Assembly: GCA_030148005.1 (NCBI GenBank)
Contig: JASBUI010000036.1
Span: forward strand, 1 to 64,000
Origin: Paracoccaceae bacterium
GTDB lineage: Bacteria; Pseudomonadota; Alphaproteobacteria; Rhodobacterales; Rhodobacteraceae
DNA length: 64,000 nt
Direction of reading: 5' to 3'
Positions 32,543 to 44,694 of this stretch are shown here, in pieces. The notes below the pieces were generated by a model that saw only the letters and a list, made by a program, of their open reading frames with translations, was not told the origin of the DNA and made no database searches. The translations under genes were made by a program, and so were the position numbers. Every line of letters starts with the position of its first letter. Positions within the stretch are counted from its first letter, which is position 1.

Positions 32543-33501
32543 TGCTGGATCTGCGGGACTTGGCAGAAGCAACCGCGCGCCACGGCACGGTCGTGCGGAT
32601 CACCGTGGCCGACCACAAGGGTTCAACCCCGCGCGAAACCGGGACCTCGATGATTGTCAGCCGCACTGCAACCATCGGAACCATCGGCGGTGGCAACCTT
32701 GAGTTCGAGGCAACCCGCCGCGCCCGCGCCATGCTTGAAAACGGCCCCCAAGCCGCGATCCTGCGTCAGGCCTTGGGTCCGATGCTGAAACAGTGCTGCG
32801 GCGGCGCTGTCACCCTAGTCAGCGAAGTGTTTGACCAAAGCCGCCTTGCCATGGCGCAGGAGCTGTCGGGCGCTTCGGGATTTTGGGCGCGCCCGATCGA
32901 AGATGCCTTTGCGCCGATGCCCGGAGCGCTGGCGCGCGCGCTTAAGCGGGCGGCCGAGACCGGGACGCTTCCGGCCACGCAGCTTCAGGGTGGATGGCTG
33001 GTAGAGCCTACGCGGCAGTTTCGCCGTCAGGTCTATATCTACGGCGCCGGGCATGTTGGCCGCGCCCTTGCATGCGTTCTTGCGCCACTGCCGGGCTTTC
33101 AGACGGCACTTGTCGACCTTCGGGCCGAGCAATTTGCCGATCTGCCCGCATCCATTGACAAACATTGGAACACCCAGCCGACCGAAGTCATGGCAAAAGC
33201 CAGCGCGGATGCGATACATATCATCATGACGCCAGAGCACGACTTTGACCTAGAGCTGTGCCACCAGGCCCTGAAACAGGAATGCGGAATGATCGGCCTA
33301 ATCGGATCAAGGACGAAATGGGCGCGCTTTAAGTCGCGTCTTGCAGCGCTGGGGCACGAACCTGCCCAAATAGCGCGCATTACCTGTCCGATCGGCGATC
33401 CCGCCTTGGGCAAGAACCCACAGGCAATTGCAATTGGCGTCGCGGCCTGCCTTCTGGCGGGAAAAATCACCACGTCGCAGCCAAGGAACGTGAGCGTATG
33501 A
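32542..33501 (+). CDS. xdhC: xanthine dehydrogenase accessory protein XdhC
   Basis: ATIGTIGGGNLEFEATRRAR; IYGAGHVGRALACVLAPLP; starts at the xdhB stop. Confidence 0.92.
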   Translation: MLDLRDLAEATARHGTVVRITVADHKGSTPRETGTSMIVSRTATIGTIGGGNLEFEATRRARAMLENGPQAAILRQALGPMLKQCCGGAVTLVSEVFDQSRLAMAQELSGASGFWARPIEDAFAPMPGALARALKRAAETGTLPATQLQGGWLVEPTRQFRRQVYIYGAGHVGRALACVLAPLPGFQTALVDLRAEQFADLPASIDKHWNTQPTEVMAKASADAIHIIMTPEHDFDLELCHQALKQECGMIGLIGSRTKWARFKSRLAALGHEPAQIARITCPIGDPALGKNPQAIAIGVAACLLAGKITTSQPRNVSV

Positions 33502-35027
33502 TGAAACCCAAGCCGCTTCTTGCAATAGAGGACCTTACAAAGGCCTATCCGGGGGTTGTCGCCAACAACCGCGTATCCTTTGAGATTGAACCGGGCGAAG
33601 TGCACGCCCTGCTTGGCGAAAACGGCGCCGGAAAGTCCACCTTGGTCAAGATGATCTATGGGCTGGTGCGCCCTGACGCAGGGCGGATGACCCTGAAGGG
33701 TGAGCCATTTGAGCCGCATGAGCCGCGCGCGGCACGCGCCGCAGGCGTTGCAATGGTGTTTCAGCACTTCTCGCTTTTCGAGGCGCTGAACGTGGCCGAA
33801 AACATCGCCCTTGGCATGGAAAACGCCCCGCCCCAGCGCCAGCTTGCCGCCCGCATCACCGAGGTCAGCGAAACCTACGGCCTGCCGCTCGACCCCGATC
33901 GGCTTGTCGGCGATCTTTCTGCTGGTGAGCGTCAGCGGGTGGAAATCATACGCTGCCTTTTGCAGGATCCGCAGCTTTTGATCATGGACGAACCCACCAG
34001 CGTTCTGACCCCGCAAGAGGTTGAAATCCTGTTCCAGACGCTGCGCAAACTCTCCGCCGAAGGCACCTCGATCCTTTATATCTCGCACAAGCTTGAAGAG
34101 ATCCGCGCCCTTTGCGAAACCGCGACCATCCTGCGGGGGGGCAAGGTTGTCGCCACCTGCGATCCGCGCGACGTCTCGGCCCGTTCGCTGGCAGAGATGA
34201 TGGTTGGCCAGACGCTGATGCAGCCATCGCGCGCACGGCGCGAGATGGGGCCGGTGCGCCTGCGGATCAAGGACCTGACACTGGCCCCGGCCAATCCATT
34301 TGGCACGCGCCTGAAGAACATCAGCCTGTCTGTGCAGGCAGGCGAAATTCTTGGCATCGGCGGCGTGGCAGGCAATGGTCAGGATGAACTGCTTTCCGTT
34401 CTTTCGGGTGAGGTTCACACCAAGAAGGGCGCTGTTGAGCTGAACGGCAAACCGATTGGCGATCTTGGCCCCAACGAAAGGCGCGCATTGGGCCTTCTGG
34501 CCGCCCCCGAAGAGCGGCTCGGCCATGCCGCCGCCCCGGATATGAGCCTGACCGAAAACGCCCTTTTGACCGGCTGGGTCCGCAAGAGGCTAAGCCGTCG
34601 CGGCTTTCTTAACTGGGGCAAGGCGCGCGCCTTTGCCGAAGAGGTCATCGCCGATTTTGACGTGCGCACGCCGGGCCCGGCCAACGCCGCGCGCGCGCTT
34701 TCGGGCGGCAACCTGCAAAAGTTTGTCATTGGCCGCGAGATCCTTCAGGCCCCCGACGTTCTGGTCGTCAATCAGCCGACATGGGGCGTCGATGCATCGG
34801 CGGCGGCGGCCATCCGGCAGGCCCTTCTTGATCTGGCCGCATCCGGCGCGGCCGTGATCTGTATCAGCCAGGATCTGGATGAGCTTATGGAAATCTCTGA
34901 CAATTTTGCGGCCCTGAACGGCGGCAACCTGACGCCGCCGCGCCCGGCCAAGGGGCTAAGCGTTGATGAGATCGGCCTGATGATGGGCGGCGCGCATGAT
35001 ATGGAGGCCGCCCATGTGGAACCCTGA
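33498..35027 (+). CDS. ABC transporter ATP-binding protein (two ATPase domains, BMP/sugar-type)
   Basis: LLGENGAGKSTLVKMIYGL, LSAGERQRVEIIRCL, second domain ALSGGNLQKFVIGREI. Confidence 0.92.
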   Translation: MMKPKPLLAIEDLTKAYPGVVANNRVSFEIEPGEVHALLGENGAGKSTLVKMIYGLVRPDAGRMTLKGEPFEPHEPRAARAAGVAMVFQHFSLFEALNVAENIALGMENAPPQRQLAARITEVSETYGLPLDPDRLVGDLSAGERQRVEIIRCLLQDPQLLIMDEPTSVLTPQEVEILFQTLRKLSAEGTSILYISHKLEEIRALCETATILRGGKVVATCDPRDVSARSLAEMMVGQTLMQPSRARREMGPVRLRIKDLTLAPANPFGTRLKNISLSVQAGEILGIGGVAGNGQDELLSVLSGEVHTKKGAVELNGKPIGDLGPNERRALGLLAAPEERLGHAAAPDMSLTENALLTGWVRKRLSRRGFLNWGKARAFAEEVIADFDVRTPGPANAARALSGGNLQKFVIGREILQAPDVLVVNQPTWGVDASAAAAIRQALLDLAASGAAVICISQDLDELMEISDNFAALNGGNLTPPRPAKGLSVDEIGLMMGGAHDMEAAHVEP

Positions 35028-35084
35028 TCGCAACGGCCCGGCACCCGGCCAGACCCCGACACCGCCCTATAAGGACACCGCCGC

Positions 35085-36167
35085 ATGATCCGGCTAGAAA
35101 AACGCCCCTCACCCTCTCGGTTCTGGACGATGCTGACGCCTGTTCTGGCGGTCGTTCTGACAATGATCGCTGGCGGTCTGATGTTCGCAATCCTCGGCAA
35201 ACCCCCGGTCGAGGCGATCCGCACGATCTTTTGGGACCCGCTTTTTGGTGAGTTCGCCTATTACTTTGCCCCGCAGCTTCTGGTGAAAGCCGGGCCGCTG
35301 ATCCTGATCGCAATCGGCCTGTCCTTGGGCTTTCGCGCAGGCATCTGGAACATCGGCGCAGAGGGGCAGTACATCATCGGCGCCCTTGTTGGCGGCGGCG
35401 TCGGTCTTGCCGTCTACCCAAGCGACAGCCCGTTCCTTTTTCCGCTGATGGTTATCGCCGGCGGGCTTGGCGGATTTGCCTGGGCAATGATACCGGCGCT
35501 TCTGCGCACAGCCTTTCGCACCAACGAAATTCTGGTGTCGCTCTTGCTGGTTTATGTTGCCGAAAACATCATGGCCTCGATGGCGCTTGGCCTGATGCGC
35601 AACCCCGATGGCGCGGGCTTTCCCGGCAGCCGCAACTTCAAGGACTACCCGGCCGCCTTCAACGATGAGCTTGTCACCGGCGTCGGCATGCATTGGGGCG
35701 TTCTTGCCGCCTTCATAGCGGTGATTTTCGCCTACATCCTGCTGCAACGCCACATGCTGGGCTTCCAGATCAAACTGACCGGCCAGTCGCCGCGCGCTGC
35801 GGTCTTTGGCGGCGTTCGCCCAGCGCGGCTTGTGATCTTCTGCCTTGGTATTTCAGGCATGCTGGCAGGGCTTGCAGGCCTTTTTGAGGTCACCGGCCCC
35901 TCGGGCCAGATCACCACCGATTTCAACCAGGGCTATGGGTTTACCGCGATTATCGTGGCCTTCCTTGGCCGCCTGCATCCCGTGGGCATCCTTTTGGCCG
36001 GTCTTCTGATGGCGCTGACCTACATCGGCGGCGATGCGGCCCAACTTAACCTTGGGCTTCCCTCTTCGGCCATTCAGGCCTTTCAGGGCATGCTGCTGTT
36101 CTTTCTGCTTGGGGTCGATATCCTGTCGAACTTCCGCATCCGCTTTCGAAAAAGAGAGGTCGTCTGA
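35085..36167 (+). CDS. ABC transporter permease
   Basis: Polytopic membrane protein; GFRAGIWNIGAEGQYIIGAL typical of BMP-type permeases. Confidence 0.92.
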   Translation: MIRLEKRPSPSRFWTMLTPVLAVVLTMIAGGLMFAILGKPPVEAIRTIFWDPLFGEFAYYFAPQLLVKAGPLILIAIGLSLGFRAGIWNIGAEGQYIIGALVGGGVGLAVYPSDSPFLFPLMVIAGGLGGFAWAMIPALLRTAFRTNEILVSLLLVYVAENIMASMALGLMRNPDGAGFPGSRNFKDYPAAFNDELVTGVGMHWGVLAAFIAVIFAYILLQRHMLGFQIKLTGQSPRAAVFGGVRPARLVIFCLGISGMLAGLAGLFEVTGPSGQITTDFNQGYGFTAIIVAFLGRLHPVGILLAGLLMALTYIGGDAAQLNLGLPSSAIQAFQGMLLFFLLGVDILSNFRIRFRKREVV

Positions 36168-37099
36168 TGGATCTGTCGGCAATCAACTGGCTTTTACTTC
36201 TGGCATCCCTGATGGTCGCCTCTACGCCGATCCTTCTGGCGGCACTGGGCGAGCTTGTCGTCGAGAAAGCCGGCGTTCTGAACCTTGGCGTCGAGGGTAT
36301 GATGATCACCGGCGCGATCTGCGGCTTTGCCATCGCGGTTGAAACGCAAAGCCCAGTTATGGGGTTTTTCGCTGCGGCCCTTGGCGGTGCCGTCCTGTCG
36401 CTTATTTTCGGCATTCTGACGCAGGTTCTTTTGTCCAATCAGGTCGCAACCGGCCTTGCCCTTACGCTGTTTGGCCTTGGCCTGTCATCGCTTCTGGGTC
36501 AGGGCTATATCGGGATAAAACCGCCCCTGACGGCCAAGCTGCACATTCCCTACCTGTCGGACATCCCCTATCTGGGACAGATCCTGTTCCGCCATGATCC
36601 GCTGGTTTATTTCTCGCTGATCCTGGTTCTCGTCGTCTGGCTGGTACTTAAGTTCACGCGCGCGGGGCTTGTCCTGCGGGCGGTTGGGGAAAACCACGAC
36701 GCCGCACACGCCTTGGGGTTCAAGGTCGTCCGCATCCGCCTTGCCGCGATCGCCTTTGGCGGCGCCTGCGCAGGTCTTGGCGGCGCCTACCTTTCGCTGA
36801 TCCGCGTGCCGCAATGGACCGAAGGGATGACCGCGGGCGCCGGGTGGATCGCCCTTGCAATCGTCGTTTTCGCCTCATGGAAGCCGGGACGTGTTATCCT
36901 GGGTGCCTATCTTTTTGGCGGCGTGACCGTATTACAGCTGAACTTGCAGGCCGCCGGGCTTGCCATCCCGGTCGAGTACTTGTCCATGTCCCCATATCTG
37001 ATAACCATCCTTGTGCTGGTTATCATGTCCGCTGACAGATCGCGCGCTGCACTTAATGCGCCCGGCTGCCTTGGACGTTCATTCCACGCCTCAAGCTGA
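36167..37099 (+). CDS. ABC transporter permease
   Basis: GELVVEKAGVLNLGVEGMMITGAICGF motif; starts at upstream permease stop. Confidence 0.92.
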   Translation: MDLSAINWLLLLASLMVASTPILLAALGELVVEKAGVLNLGVEGMMITGAICGFAIAVETQSPVMGFFAAALGGAVLSLIFGILTQVLLSNQVATGLALTLFGLGLSSLLGQGYIGIKPPLTAKLHIPYLSDIPYLGQILFRHDPLVYFSLILVLVVWLVLKFTRAGLVLRAVGENHDAAHALGFKVVRIRLAAIAFGGACAGLGGAYLSLIRVPQWTEGMTAGAGWIALAIVVFASWKPGRVILGAYLFGGVTVLQLNLQAAGLAIPVEYLSMSPYLITILVLVIMSADRSRAALNAPGCLGRSFHASS

Positions 37100-37116
37100 G
37101 GCACAATCCATCCAGA

Positions 37117-37134
37117 CGGGGGCAAACAACCCCG
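37117..37134 (+). promoter_or_regulatory. Small intercistronic hairpin upstream of the substrate-binding protein gene
   Basis: CGGGG-GCAAACAA-CCCCG, 5 bp stem, between permease stop 37099 and ATG 37155. Confidence 0.35.
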
Positions 37135-37154
37135 ACGCAACAGGGAGACTACAT

Positions 37155-38234
<1,080 letters not shown>

Positions 38235-38275
38235 GGGCTTGCCCCCGCCGCGCAAGCGGCATCAAATAATCGCGC

Positions 38276-38306
38276 AAAGGCCCCGAAGGAAACTTCGGGG
38301 CCTTTT
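38276..38306 (+). terminator. Rho-independent terminator after the BMP transporter operon
   Basis: AAAGGCCCCGAAG-GAAA-CTTCGGGGCCTTT followed by T. Confidence 0.92.
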
Positions 38307-38337
38307 CCTTTGGATCAACCCGTGCCAACTTGCCGCC

Positions 38338-39276
38338 ATGGCACAGGACATCACGACACCGGGCGACGCGCCCCTTTCTCATTTCGCCTTTGGCACTATG
38401 CAATGGGGCGGCGGCGCCGACGAGGACGCAGCGCGCGCGATGTACAGCGCCTGCCGCGCCTGCGGCATCAACCATTTCGACACCGCTTTCGTCTATACCG
38501 ACGGCGCCTCGGAAACGCTGCTTGGCAAGATCGCGGCCAAGGATCGCGATCAGCTTTTTATCGCGACCAAGGTCGGCTATCTGGGCGGCGCCTCTCGCCG
38601 GGTCATCCAGATGCAGTTTGACGAATGCCGCAAGCGGTTGGGCTTTGACAGCGTTGATCTTCTCTACCTCCACCGCTGGGACGATGAGGTCGAGTTGGAG
38701 GAAACCTTTGAAACAATGGCCGAGCTTCAGGCCTCTGGCGCAATCCGCCATATCGGTGTTTCCAACTATGCCGCCTGGCAGGTCATGAAGGCGCAATGGG
38801 TCGCCGACGGGTTTGGCACGCGGATCGATTTCATTCAGCCGATGCTGAACCTGGTCAAACGTCAGGCCGAGGTAGAGATCATGCCAATGGCCGCGGCAGA
38901 GGACATCGAAGTTGCCAGCTACTCCCCGCTTGGCGGTGGCCTTTTGACCGGCAAATACTCTTCGGAAGCAGCGGCCGGCCGTCTTGCAACGGATGATCGT
39001 TATCGCCAGCGCTATGGCCAGAAATGGATGCACGAAGCTGCAACGGGGCTGCAAAAGATCGCCGCCGAAACAGGAACCGAAGCGGCAACGCTGGCGGTCG
39101 CTTGGCTGGCCTATCACGCACCGCGCGTGCGCCCCATCCTTTCGGCCCGCACCCCCGATCAGCTGACCCCATCGCTGGATGCGATCCGCTACCAGATGAC
39201 GCCAGAGCTTTATGACCGGATCTCTGCCCTGTCTCCGGCTCCTGCGCCCGCAACCGACAGGCTGGAAGAGGCTTGA
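38338..39276 (+). CDS. aldo/keto reductase
   Basis: FGTMQWGGGADEDAARAMYSACRACGINHFDTAFVYTDGASE; HRWDD; GVSNYAAWQ. Confidence 0.9.
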   Translation: MAQDITTPGDAPLSHFAFGTMQWGGGADEDAARAMYSACRACGINHFDTAFVYTDGASETLLGKIAAKDRDQLFIATKVGYLGGASRRVIQMQFDECRKRLGFDSVDLLYLHRWDDEVELEETFETMAELQASGAIRHIGVSNYAAWQVMKAQWVADGFGTRIDFIQPMLNLVKRQAEVEIMPMAAAEDIEVASYSPLGGGLLTGKYSSEAAAGRLATDDRYRQRYGQKWMHEAATGLQKIAAETGTEAATLAVAWLAYHAPRVRPILSARTPDQLTPSLDAIRYQMTPELYDRISALSPAPAPATDRLEEA

Positions 39277-40343
39277 GCGATGTCATAGTCGTCGGCGGCG
39301 GCATTGCCGGTATTTCGCTGGCCGCTCATTTGTCAGACGAGGCGCAGGTTGAGGTGCTTGAGGCCGAGGATGCGCTTGGCTATCACGCCTCGGGCCGCTC
39401 GGCCGCCATGTTCGAAGAAACCTATGGCAGCGCCTCTACCGTCATCCTGAACCGCGCCTCGCGCCATGCCCATGAGGCGGGCGGCTTTCTAAGCCCGCGC
39501 GGCATGATGCTGATCGGAACCGATGAGAACCGGGAAAGTTTTGACCGCGATATGGTGACCATGGCGATGGAGCCTTGCGCCCTTGCCGATGCAATAAACA
39601 TGGTCCCCATTCTCGACCCCGAGGTCGTCACGCGCGTTGGCTATCACGCAGATGCGTGGGACATTGACACTGACGCGTTGATCCAAGGCTTTGCACGACG
39701 GCTTCGCGCCGCGGGTGGCAGCGTACACTTTGGCGCGCGCGTCTCGAAAATCACGCGGGCCGCAGGGAACTGGCAGGTGACCACGGCAGCGGGCAACTTC
39801 GAGGCGCCGGTGCTGGTCAACGCAGCAGGCGCATGGGCCGATCAGGTCGCTGGGATGGCCGGGGCGCGCCCCATCGGATTGCAACCCTATCGCCGCTCGA
39901 TGGCGCGCATTCCCGCACCTGGCGGGCTTGATGTCACGGGCTGGCCCATGATGTTCGGACCGGGCGAGACATGGTACGCCAAACCCGACGCGGGCGCGTT
40001 GATCGTCTCGCCCGCTGACGAGGATCCGCAGCCGCCCTGCGATGCTTGGGCGGATGACATGGTCCTTGCCGAAGGTCTGGCCAAATACGAGGCGCATGTA
40101 ACCCAGCCTGTTACGCGGCTTTTGTCGAACTGGGCGGGCCTGCGCAGTTTTGCCCCTGACCGAAACCTTGTCATCGGCCCCGCGCCAGACAGCGCCGGCT
40201 TTTTCTGGCAGGCAGGACAAGGCGGTTACGGGTTTCAGACCTGCCACGCCGCCGCCCGGCTTGGCGCTGACCTGATCCTGGGACGGACGCCCCAGATCGG
40301 CGCGGAAACCGCGCAGCAACTGGCCCCTGCGCGGCTTTTCTGA
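39273..40343 (+). CDS. NAD(P)/FAD-dependent oxidoreductase (DadA/D-amino-acid oxidase-like)
   Basis: VIVVGGGIAGISLAAHLSDEAQVEVLEAED; apparent TTG start overlapping upstream stop. Confidence 0.85.
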   Translation: MSDVIVVGGGIAGISLAAHLSDEAQVEVLEAEDALGYHASGRSAAMFEETYGSASTVILNRASRHAHEAGGFLSPRGMMLIGTDENRESFDRDMVTMAMEPCALADAINMVPILDPEVVTRVGYHADAWDIDTDALIQGFARRLRAAGGSVHFGARVSKITRAAGNWQVTTAAGNFEAPVLVNAAGAWADQVAGMAGARPIGLQPYRRSMARIPAPGGLDVTGWPMMFGPGETWYAKPDAGALIVSPADEDPQPPCDAWADDMVLAEGLAKYEAHVTQPVTRLLSNWAGLRSFAPDRNLVIGPAPDSAGFFWQAGQGGYGFQTCHAAARLGADLILGRTPQIGAETAQQLAPARLF

Positions 40344-40374
40344 TCGCCGTGGCCCTGCGCCGGCACGCGCGCCC

Positions 40375-42861
40375 TTATCCGTCTATACGGATCGCCGCAT
40401 TGGATGGATCATAGGGGCTGTCTTCGGTGATCGTGGCGGTCCAAAGCTTGTCCTGCATCTTCACCTTCAGCGCCGTACCCGGCGCGGCCAGTTCCGGCGG
40501 GACATAGCCCATCGCGATGGATTTTCCGAAATGGACGGAATAGCCGCCGGACGTCAGGCGGCCGACGCGCGTCTCGCCATTGTAAAGCGCCTCGCGCCCC
40601 CAAGGGTCGGCATCATCAGGACCGTCGATCAGAAGCGTCACGCATTTGCTGCGCACGCCCAGATCGACCATGGCCTGCTTGCCATGAAACTCTTTGGACA
40701 GATCGACAAACCTTGGCAGATCCGCCTCAAGCGGCGTCGCATCCCGGCCCAGTTCGGTGCCGAAGGCGCGATAGGACTTTTCCTGCCGCAGCCAGTTCTG
40801 CGCCCGCGCGCCGACCAGTTTCATGCCATGCGGCTTTCCCGCCCCTTCGAGCAGGTCAAACAGATAGTTCTGCATTTCGATCGGGTGATGAAGCTCCCAG
40901 CCAAGCTCGCCCGTATAGGCAACCCGGATGGCATTGACCGGGCACATTCCCAGTTCGATCTGGCGTGCCGAAAGCCATGGGAAGCGCTTGTTTGAAAGCG
41001 CCGTTTGCGGATCGGCATCTTTGATGACCGCGCCCAGAACTTCGCGCGATTTGGGTCCTGCAATCGCAAAGACACCCCATTGCGAAGTTACATCATGGAT
41101 TTCGATGTATCCAAACTCTGCCGCTTTATCCTCGGCCGCTTTGCGCAAATAGTCGGCGTCATAGGCTGTCCAGGCGCCTGCCGAAACAAGGTAATAGCTG
41201 TCCGGCCCATTGCGCACGATCGTGTATTCGGTGCGCGTGGTGCCAGCCGCTGTCAGCGCGTAGGTCAGGTTGATCCGGCCAACCCTTGGCAACTTGTTGC
41301 AGGTAAACCAGTCCAAAAACTGGGTCGCGCCCGGTCCCTTGACCACATGTTTGGTAAAGGCTGTCGCATCGATCAGGCCCACGCCTTCACGAATTGCGCG
41401 CGCCTCATCCACCGCGTGTTGCCACCAACCGCCGCGACGGAATGAGCGCGCGCCATGATCGTCAAATCCCTTTGGCGCAAAGTAGTTCGGACGCTCCCAA
41501 CCGTTCACAAAACCAAACTGGGCGCCGCGCTCTTTCTGGCGGTCATAAGCGGGCGATGTCCGCAGTGGCCGCGCGGCGGGGCGCTCTTCATCCGGGTGGT
41601 GCAGGATGTAGACGTGATCATAGCATTCTTCGTTCTTGCGCGCGGCAAACTCGGTCGTCATCCACGAGCCATAGCGCTTGGGATCAAGGCTGGCCATGTC
41701 GATCTCGGCCTCACCCTCGGTCATCATCTGGGCCATGTAATGGCCCGTGCCGCCCGCGGCCGTGATCCCGAATGAGAACCCTTCGGCAAGCCACATGTTG
41801 CGCAGACCGGGCGCCGGTCCGACAAGCGGATTTCCGTCAGGTGTATAGCAGATCGGCCCGTTGAAATCGTCCTTCAGGCCCGAGCTTTCGCAGGACGGCA
41901 AACGATGGATCATTGCAAGGTACTGTTCCTCGATCCGCTCAAGATCAAGCTGGAAAAGATCGGCCCTGAAACTGTCGGGCACCCCAAACTCGAACCGCGC
42001 AGGCGCGTTCTTTTCGTAAACGCCAAGGATCCAGCCGCCGCGTTCTTCGCGCACGTAGGACTGGGCGTCGGCATCGCGGATTACCGGGTGTTCGGGGTTG
42101 TTCTTGCGAAACTCGACCAGGGCCGGGTCCTGATCCATGACGATGAACTGATGCTCAACCGGGATCGCGGGGATCTTTATCCCCAAAAGCTGGGCAGTGC
42201 GCTGGGCGTGGTTACCCGTTGCGGTCACCACATGTTCGGCCGTGATGACGGTCTGTTCGTCAGAGGCGACAAGGTTGCCGCCCTTTTCGATCATCTTGGT
42301 ACAGGTGACGCGCCATTCCGATCCCGTCCACTCATAGCCGTCGACCTGCCACTTTCGCTCGATCAGCGCACCGTGCTGGCGCGCGCCCTTGGCCATGGCC
42401 ATCGTGACATCGGCGGGGTTTATGTAGCCATCGGTGGGGTGATAGATCGCGCCTTCAAGGTCATCGGTGCGGATCAGGGGCCAGCGATCCTTGATCTGCG
42501 CGGGGCTCATCCATTCGTAGGGAACGCCGCAGGTTTCAGCGGTGGAGGCGTAAAGCTGATACTCATCCATGCGCGCCTTTGTCTGGGCCATACGCAGGTT
42601 TCCGACAACGGAAAATCCGGCATTCAGACCGGTTTCCTCTTCCAGCGTCTTGTAGAAACGGATCGAGTAGTCGTGGATATGCGTCGTCGCATAGGACATG
42701 TTGAAATAGGGCAAAAGGCCCGCCGCATGCCAGGTCGAGCCAGAGGTCAGCTCATCACGCTCAAGCAGCATCGTTTCCCATCCAGCCTTGGCCAGGTGAT
42801 AGGCGATTGACGTGCCAACGGCTCCGCCGCCGACGACAAGGGCTTTGACATGGGTTTTCAT
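40375..42861 (-). CDS. FAD-dependent oxidoreductase with GcvT domain (dimethylglycine/sarcosine dehydrogenase-like)
   Basis: N-terminal DAO domain (ALVVGGGAVGTSIAYHLAKAGWETMLLERDELTSGSTWHAAGLL) and C-terminal aminomethyltransferase domain. Confidence 0.88.
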   Translation of the reverse strand: MKTHVKALVVGGGAVGTSIAYHLAKAGWETMLLERDELTSGSTWHAAGLLPYFNMSYATTHIHDYSIRFYKTLEEETGLNAGFSVVGNLRMAQTKARMDEYQLYASTAETCGVPYEWMSPAQIKDRWPLIRTDDLEGAIYHPTDGYINPADVTMAMAKGARQHGALIERKWQVDGYEWTGSEWRVTCTKMIEKGGNLVASDEQTVITAEHVVTATGNHAQRTAQLLGIKIPAIPVEHQFIVMDQDPALVEFRKNNPEHPVIRDADAQSYVREERGGWILGVYEKNAPARFEFGVPDSFRADLFQLDLERIEEQYLAMIHRLPSCESSGLKDDFNGPICYTPDGNPLVGPAPGLRNMWLAEGFSFGITAAGGTGHYMAQMMTEGEAEIDMASLDPKRYGSWMTTEFAARKNEECYDHVYILHHPDEERPAARPLRTSPAYDRQKERGAQFGFVNGWERPNYFAPKGFDDHGARSFRRGGWWQHAVDEARAIREGVGLIDATAFTKHVVKGPGATQFLDWFTCNKLPRVGRINLTYALTAAGTTRTEYTIVRNGPDSYYLVSAGAWTAYDADYLRKAAEDKAAEFGYIEIHDVTSQWGVFAIAGPKSREVLGAVIKDADPQTALSNKRFPWLSARQIELGMCPVNAIRVAYTGELGWELHHPIEMQNYLFDLLEGAGKPHGMKLVGARAQNWLRQEKSYRAFGTELGRDATPLEADLPRFVDLSKEFHGKQAMVDLGVRSKCVTLLIDGPDDADPWGREALYNGETRVGRLTSGGYSVHFGKSIAMGYVPPELAAPGTALKVKMQDKLWTATITEDSPYDPSNAAIRIDG

Positions 42862-43023
42862 GGGCTCACTCTTGGTTGCAGGTCCTGGCGACACTTAAGC
42901 CCAATCGTGCATAGCGCGCCAAGTCAAGCCGACGCATGATTGCGCGAAACCGACGCCAAGTTGCAGTTGTGGGCACTGGCCCGTCCAAGTATCAGGGGGC
43001 AGTTATGTGAAAGAGGGCCGCCA

Positions 43024-43869
43024 ATGCAGGTCTGCCGCACAATCAGCGATATCCGCGCCCATGTCGGCCAGTTCAAAGCCGATGGCGAAAGCGTGGCCCT
43101 TGTGCCGACAATGGGCTTTCTGCACGCCGGTCACATCGCCTTGGTCAACCGCGCCAAGGCCGAATGCAAACGCTGCGTCGTCACGATATTCGTCAACCCA
43201 ACGCAGTTCGGCGACGCACGCGACCTAGAGGCTTATCCGCGCGATGAAGCCCGCGATCTTGAAATGCTGCGCGAGGCTGGCGTCGACGCCGTCCTGATCC
43301 CGCCGGTATCCGAAATTTACCCGCCGGGCGATGAAACTATTGTCGAGACAACGCATCTGGCCAACATCCTTCATGGCAAGGTGCGCCCCGGCCATTTTCG
43401 CGGCGTGACAACGGTTGTCGCGCGCCTTTTCAACATCGTCGGCCCTGATCGCGCCTTCTTCGGCGAAAAGGACTGGCAGCAGCTTCAGGTGATCCGCCGG
43501 ATGGTGCGCGATCTTCACATGCCATTGGAAATTGTGGGCGTACCCACGATCCGCGAGGATGACGGCCTTGCCATGTCCTCTCGCAACGTGCGGCTGTCGC
43601 CCAAGGACCGCAAGGCCGCGCGGGTTCTTAGCCAAAGCCTTGATACGGCAGAAAAATCCGCGCGCGATGGCGCAGGCATCCCAGAGATCGGCAACGACAT
43701 TCGCGCGGTGATCAACACAGAACCCCGCGCCCGCCTTCGCGCCGTCGACATCGTCTGGCGCGACACGTTAGAACCCGCCTCCGGCCCGCTGACACGGCCC
43801 ATCGCCATCATGCTGTCCGCCGAGTTCGGCGATATTCTTCTGATAGACCAGAGAGAGATCTTCCCATGA
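43024..43869 (+). CDS. panC: pantoate--beta-alanine ligase
   Basis: [38 protein letters not shown]. Confidence 0.95.
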   Translation: MQVCRTISDIRAHVGQFKADGESVALVPTMGFLHAGHIALVNRAKAECKRCVVTIFVNPTQFGDARDLEAYPRDEARDLEMLREAGVDAVLIPPVSEIYPPGDETIVETTHLANILHGKVRPGHFRGVTTVVARLFNIVGPDRAFFGEKDWQQLQVIRRMVRDLHMPLEIVGVPTIREDDGLAMSSRNVRLSPKDRKAARVLSQSLDTAEKSARDGAGIPEIGNDIRAVINTEPRARLRAVDIVWRDTLEPASGPLTRPIAIMLSAEFGDILLIDQREIFP

Positions 43870-44675
43870 GCACCCAGAAAATCATACGTCGAAACACTGT
43901 CCCCCAGATTGCGGCGCGCAAAGGCGGCGATCCGATCGTATCCTTGACCAGCTATCACGCCCACACGGCGGCAATCGTCGACAAATACGCGGATTTCATT
44001 CTGGTCGGCGACAGCCTTGGGATGGTCATGCACGGTATGGAAAGCACCGTCGGCGTTCCCCTTGATCTGATGATCATGCATGGGCGCGCGGTTGTAAAAG
44101 GCACCAAAAAGGCGCTGATCGTGGTCGATATGCCCTTTGGAACCTATGAGGAAAGCCCCAACATCGCCTTTCGCAATGCCGCGCGCATCATGAAGGAAAC
44201 CGGCTGTGGCGCGGTCAAGCTGGAAGGCGGCGCGCGCATGGCCGAAACCATCCGCTTTCTGACCGAACGCGGCATTCCGGTCATGGCCCATATCGGCCTG
44301 ACCCCCCAGTCAAGTCACGTGATGGGCGGCTTCAAGACCCAAGGCCGCGACGAAGACAGCTGGCCCCAGCACGAAGCAGACGCAAAGGCCGTGACCGACG
44401 CGGGCGCCTTTGCCATCGTGCTGGAAGGCATGGTTGAACCCCTTGCCGCGCGCATCACCAAACAGATCGCCATCCCCACGATCGGCATCGGCGCATCGGC
44501 CGATTGCGACGGCCAGATTCTGGTTCTGGAAGACATGCTTGGCCTAAGCCCGTGGACGCCCAAGTTCGTAAAGGTCTACGGCGATCTTGGCGCGCAGATC
44601 GAAAAGGCCGTCGCAAGCTATGCCGAAGAGGTCAAGGACCGAAGCTTTCCGGGCGAGGACGAGGTTTACCGCTAG
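43866..44675 (+). CDS. panB: 3-methyl-2-oxobutanoate hydroxymethyltransferase
   Basis: [34 protein letters not shown]; 4 bp overlap with panC. Confidence 0.95.
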   Translation: MSTQKIIRRNTVPQIAARKGGDPIVSLTSYHAHTAAIVDKYADFILVGDSLGMVMHGMESTVGVPLDLMIMHGRAVVKGTKKALIVVDMPFGTYEESPNIAFRNAARIMKETGCGAVKLEGGARMAETIRFLTERGIPVMAHIGLTPQSSHVMGGFKTQGRDEDSWPQHEADAKAVTDAGAFAIVLEGMVEPLAARITKQIAIPTIGIGASADCDGQILVLEDMLGLSPWTPKFVKVYGDLGAQIEKAVASYAEEVKDRSFPGEDEVYR

Positions 44676-44694
44676 GTCCCCGCGCTACATCGCC

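Noticed and set aside
33099-34526. 475 aa minus-strand ORF opposite xdhC and the ABC ATPase
   Set aside because: Antisense shadow of clearly coding plus-strand genes in GC-rich DNA; composition has no family-like motifs.
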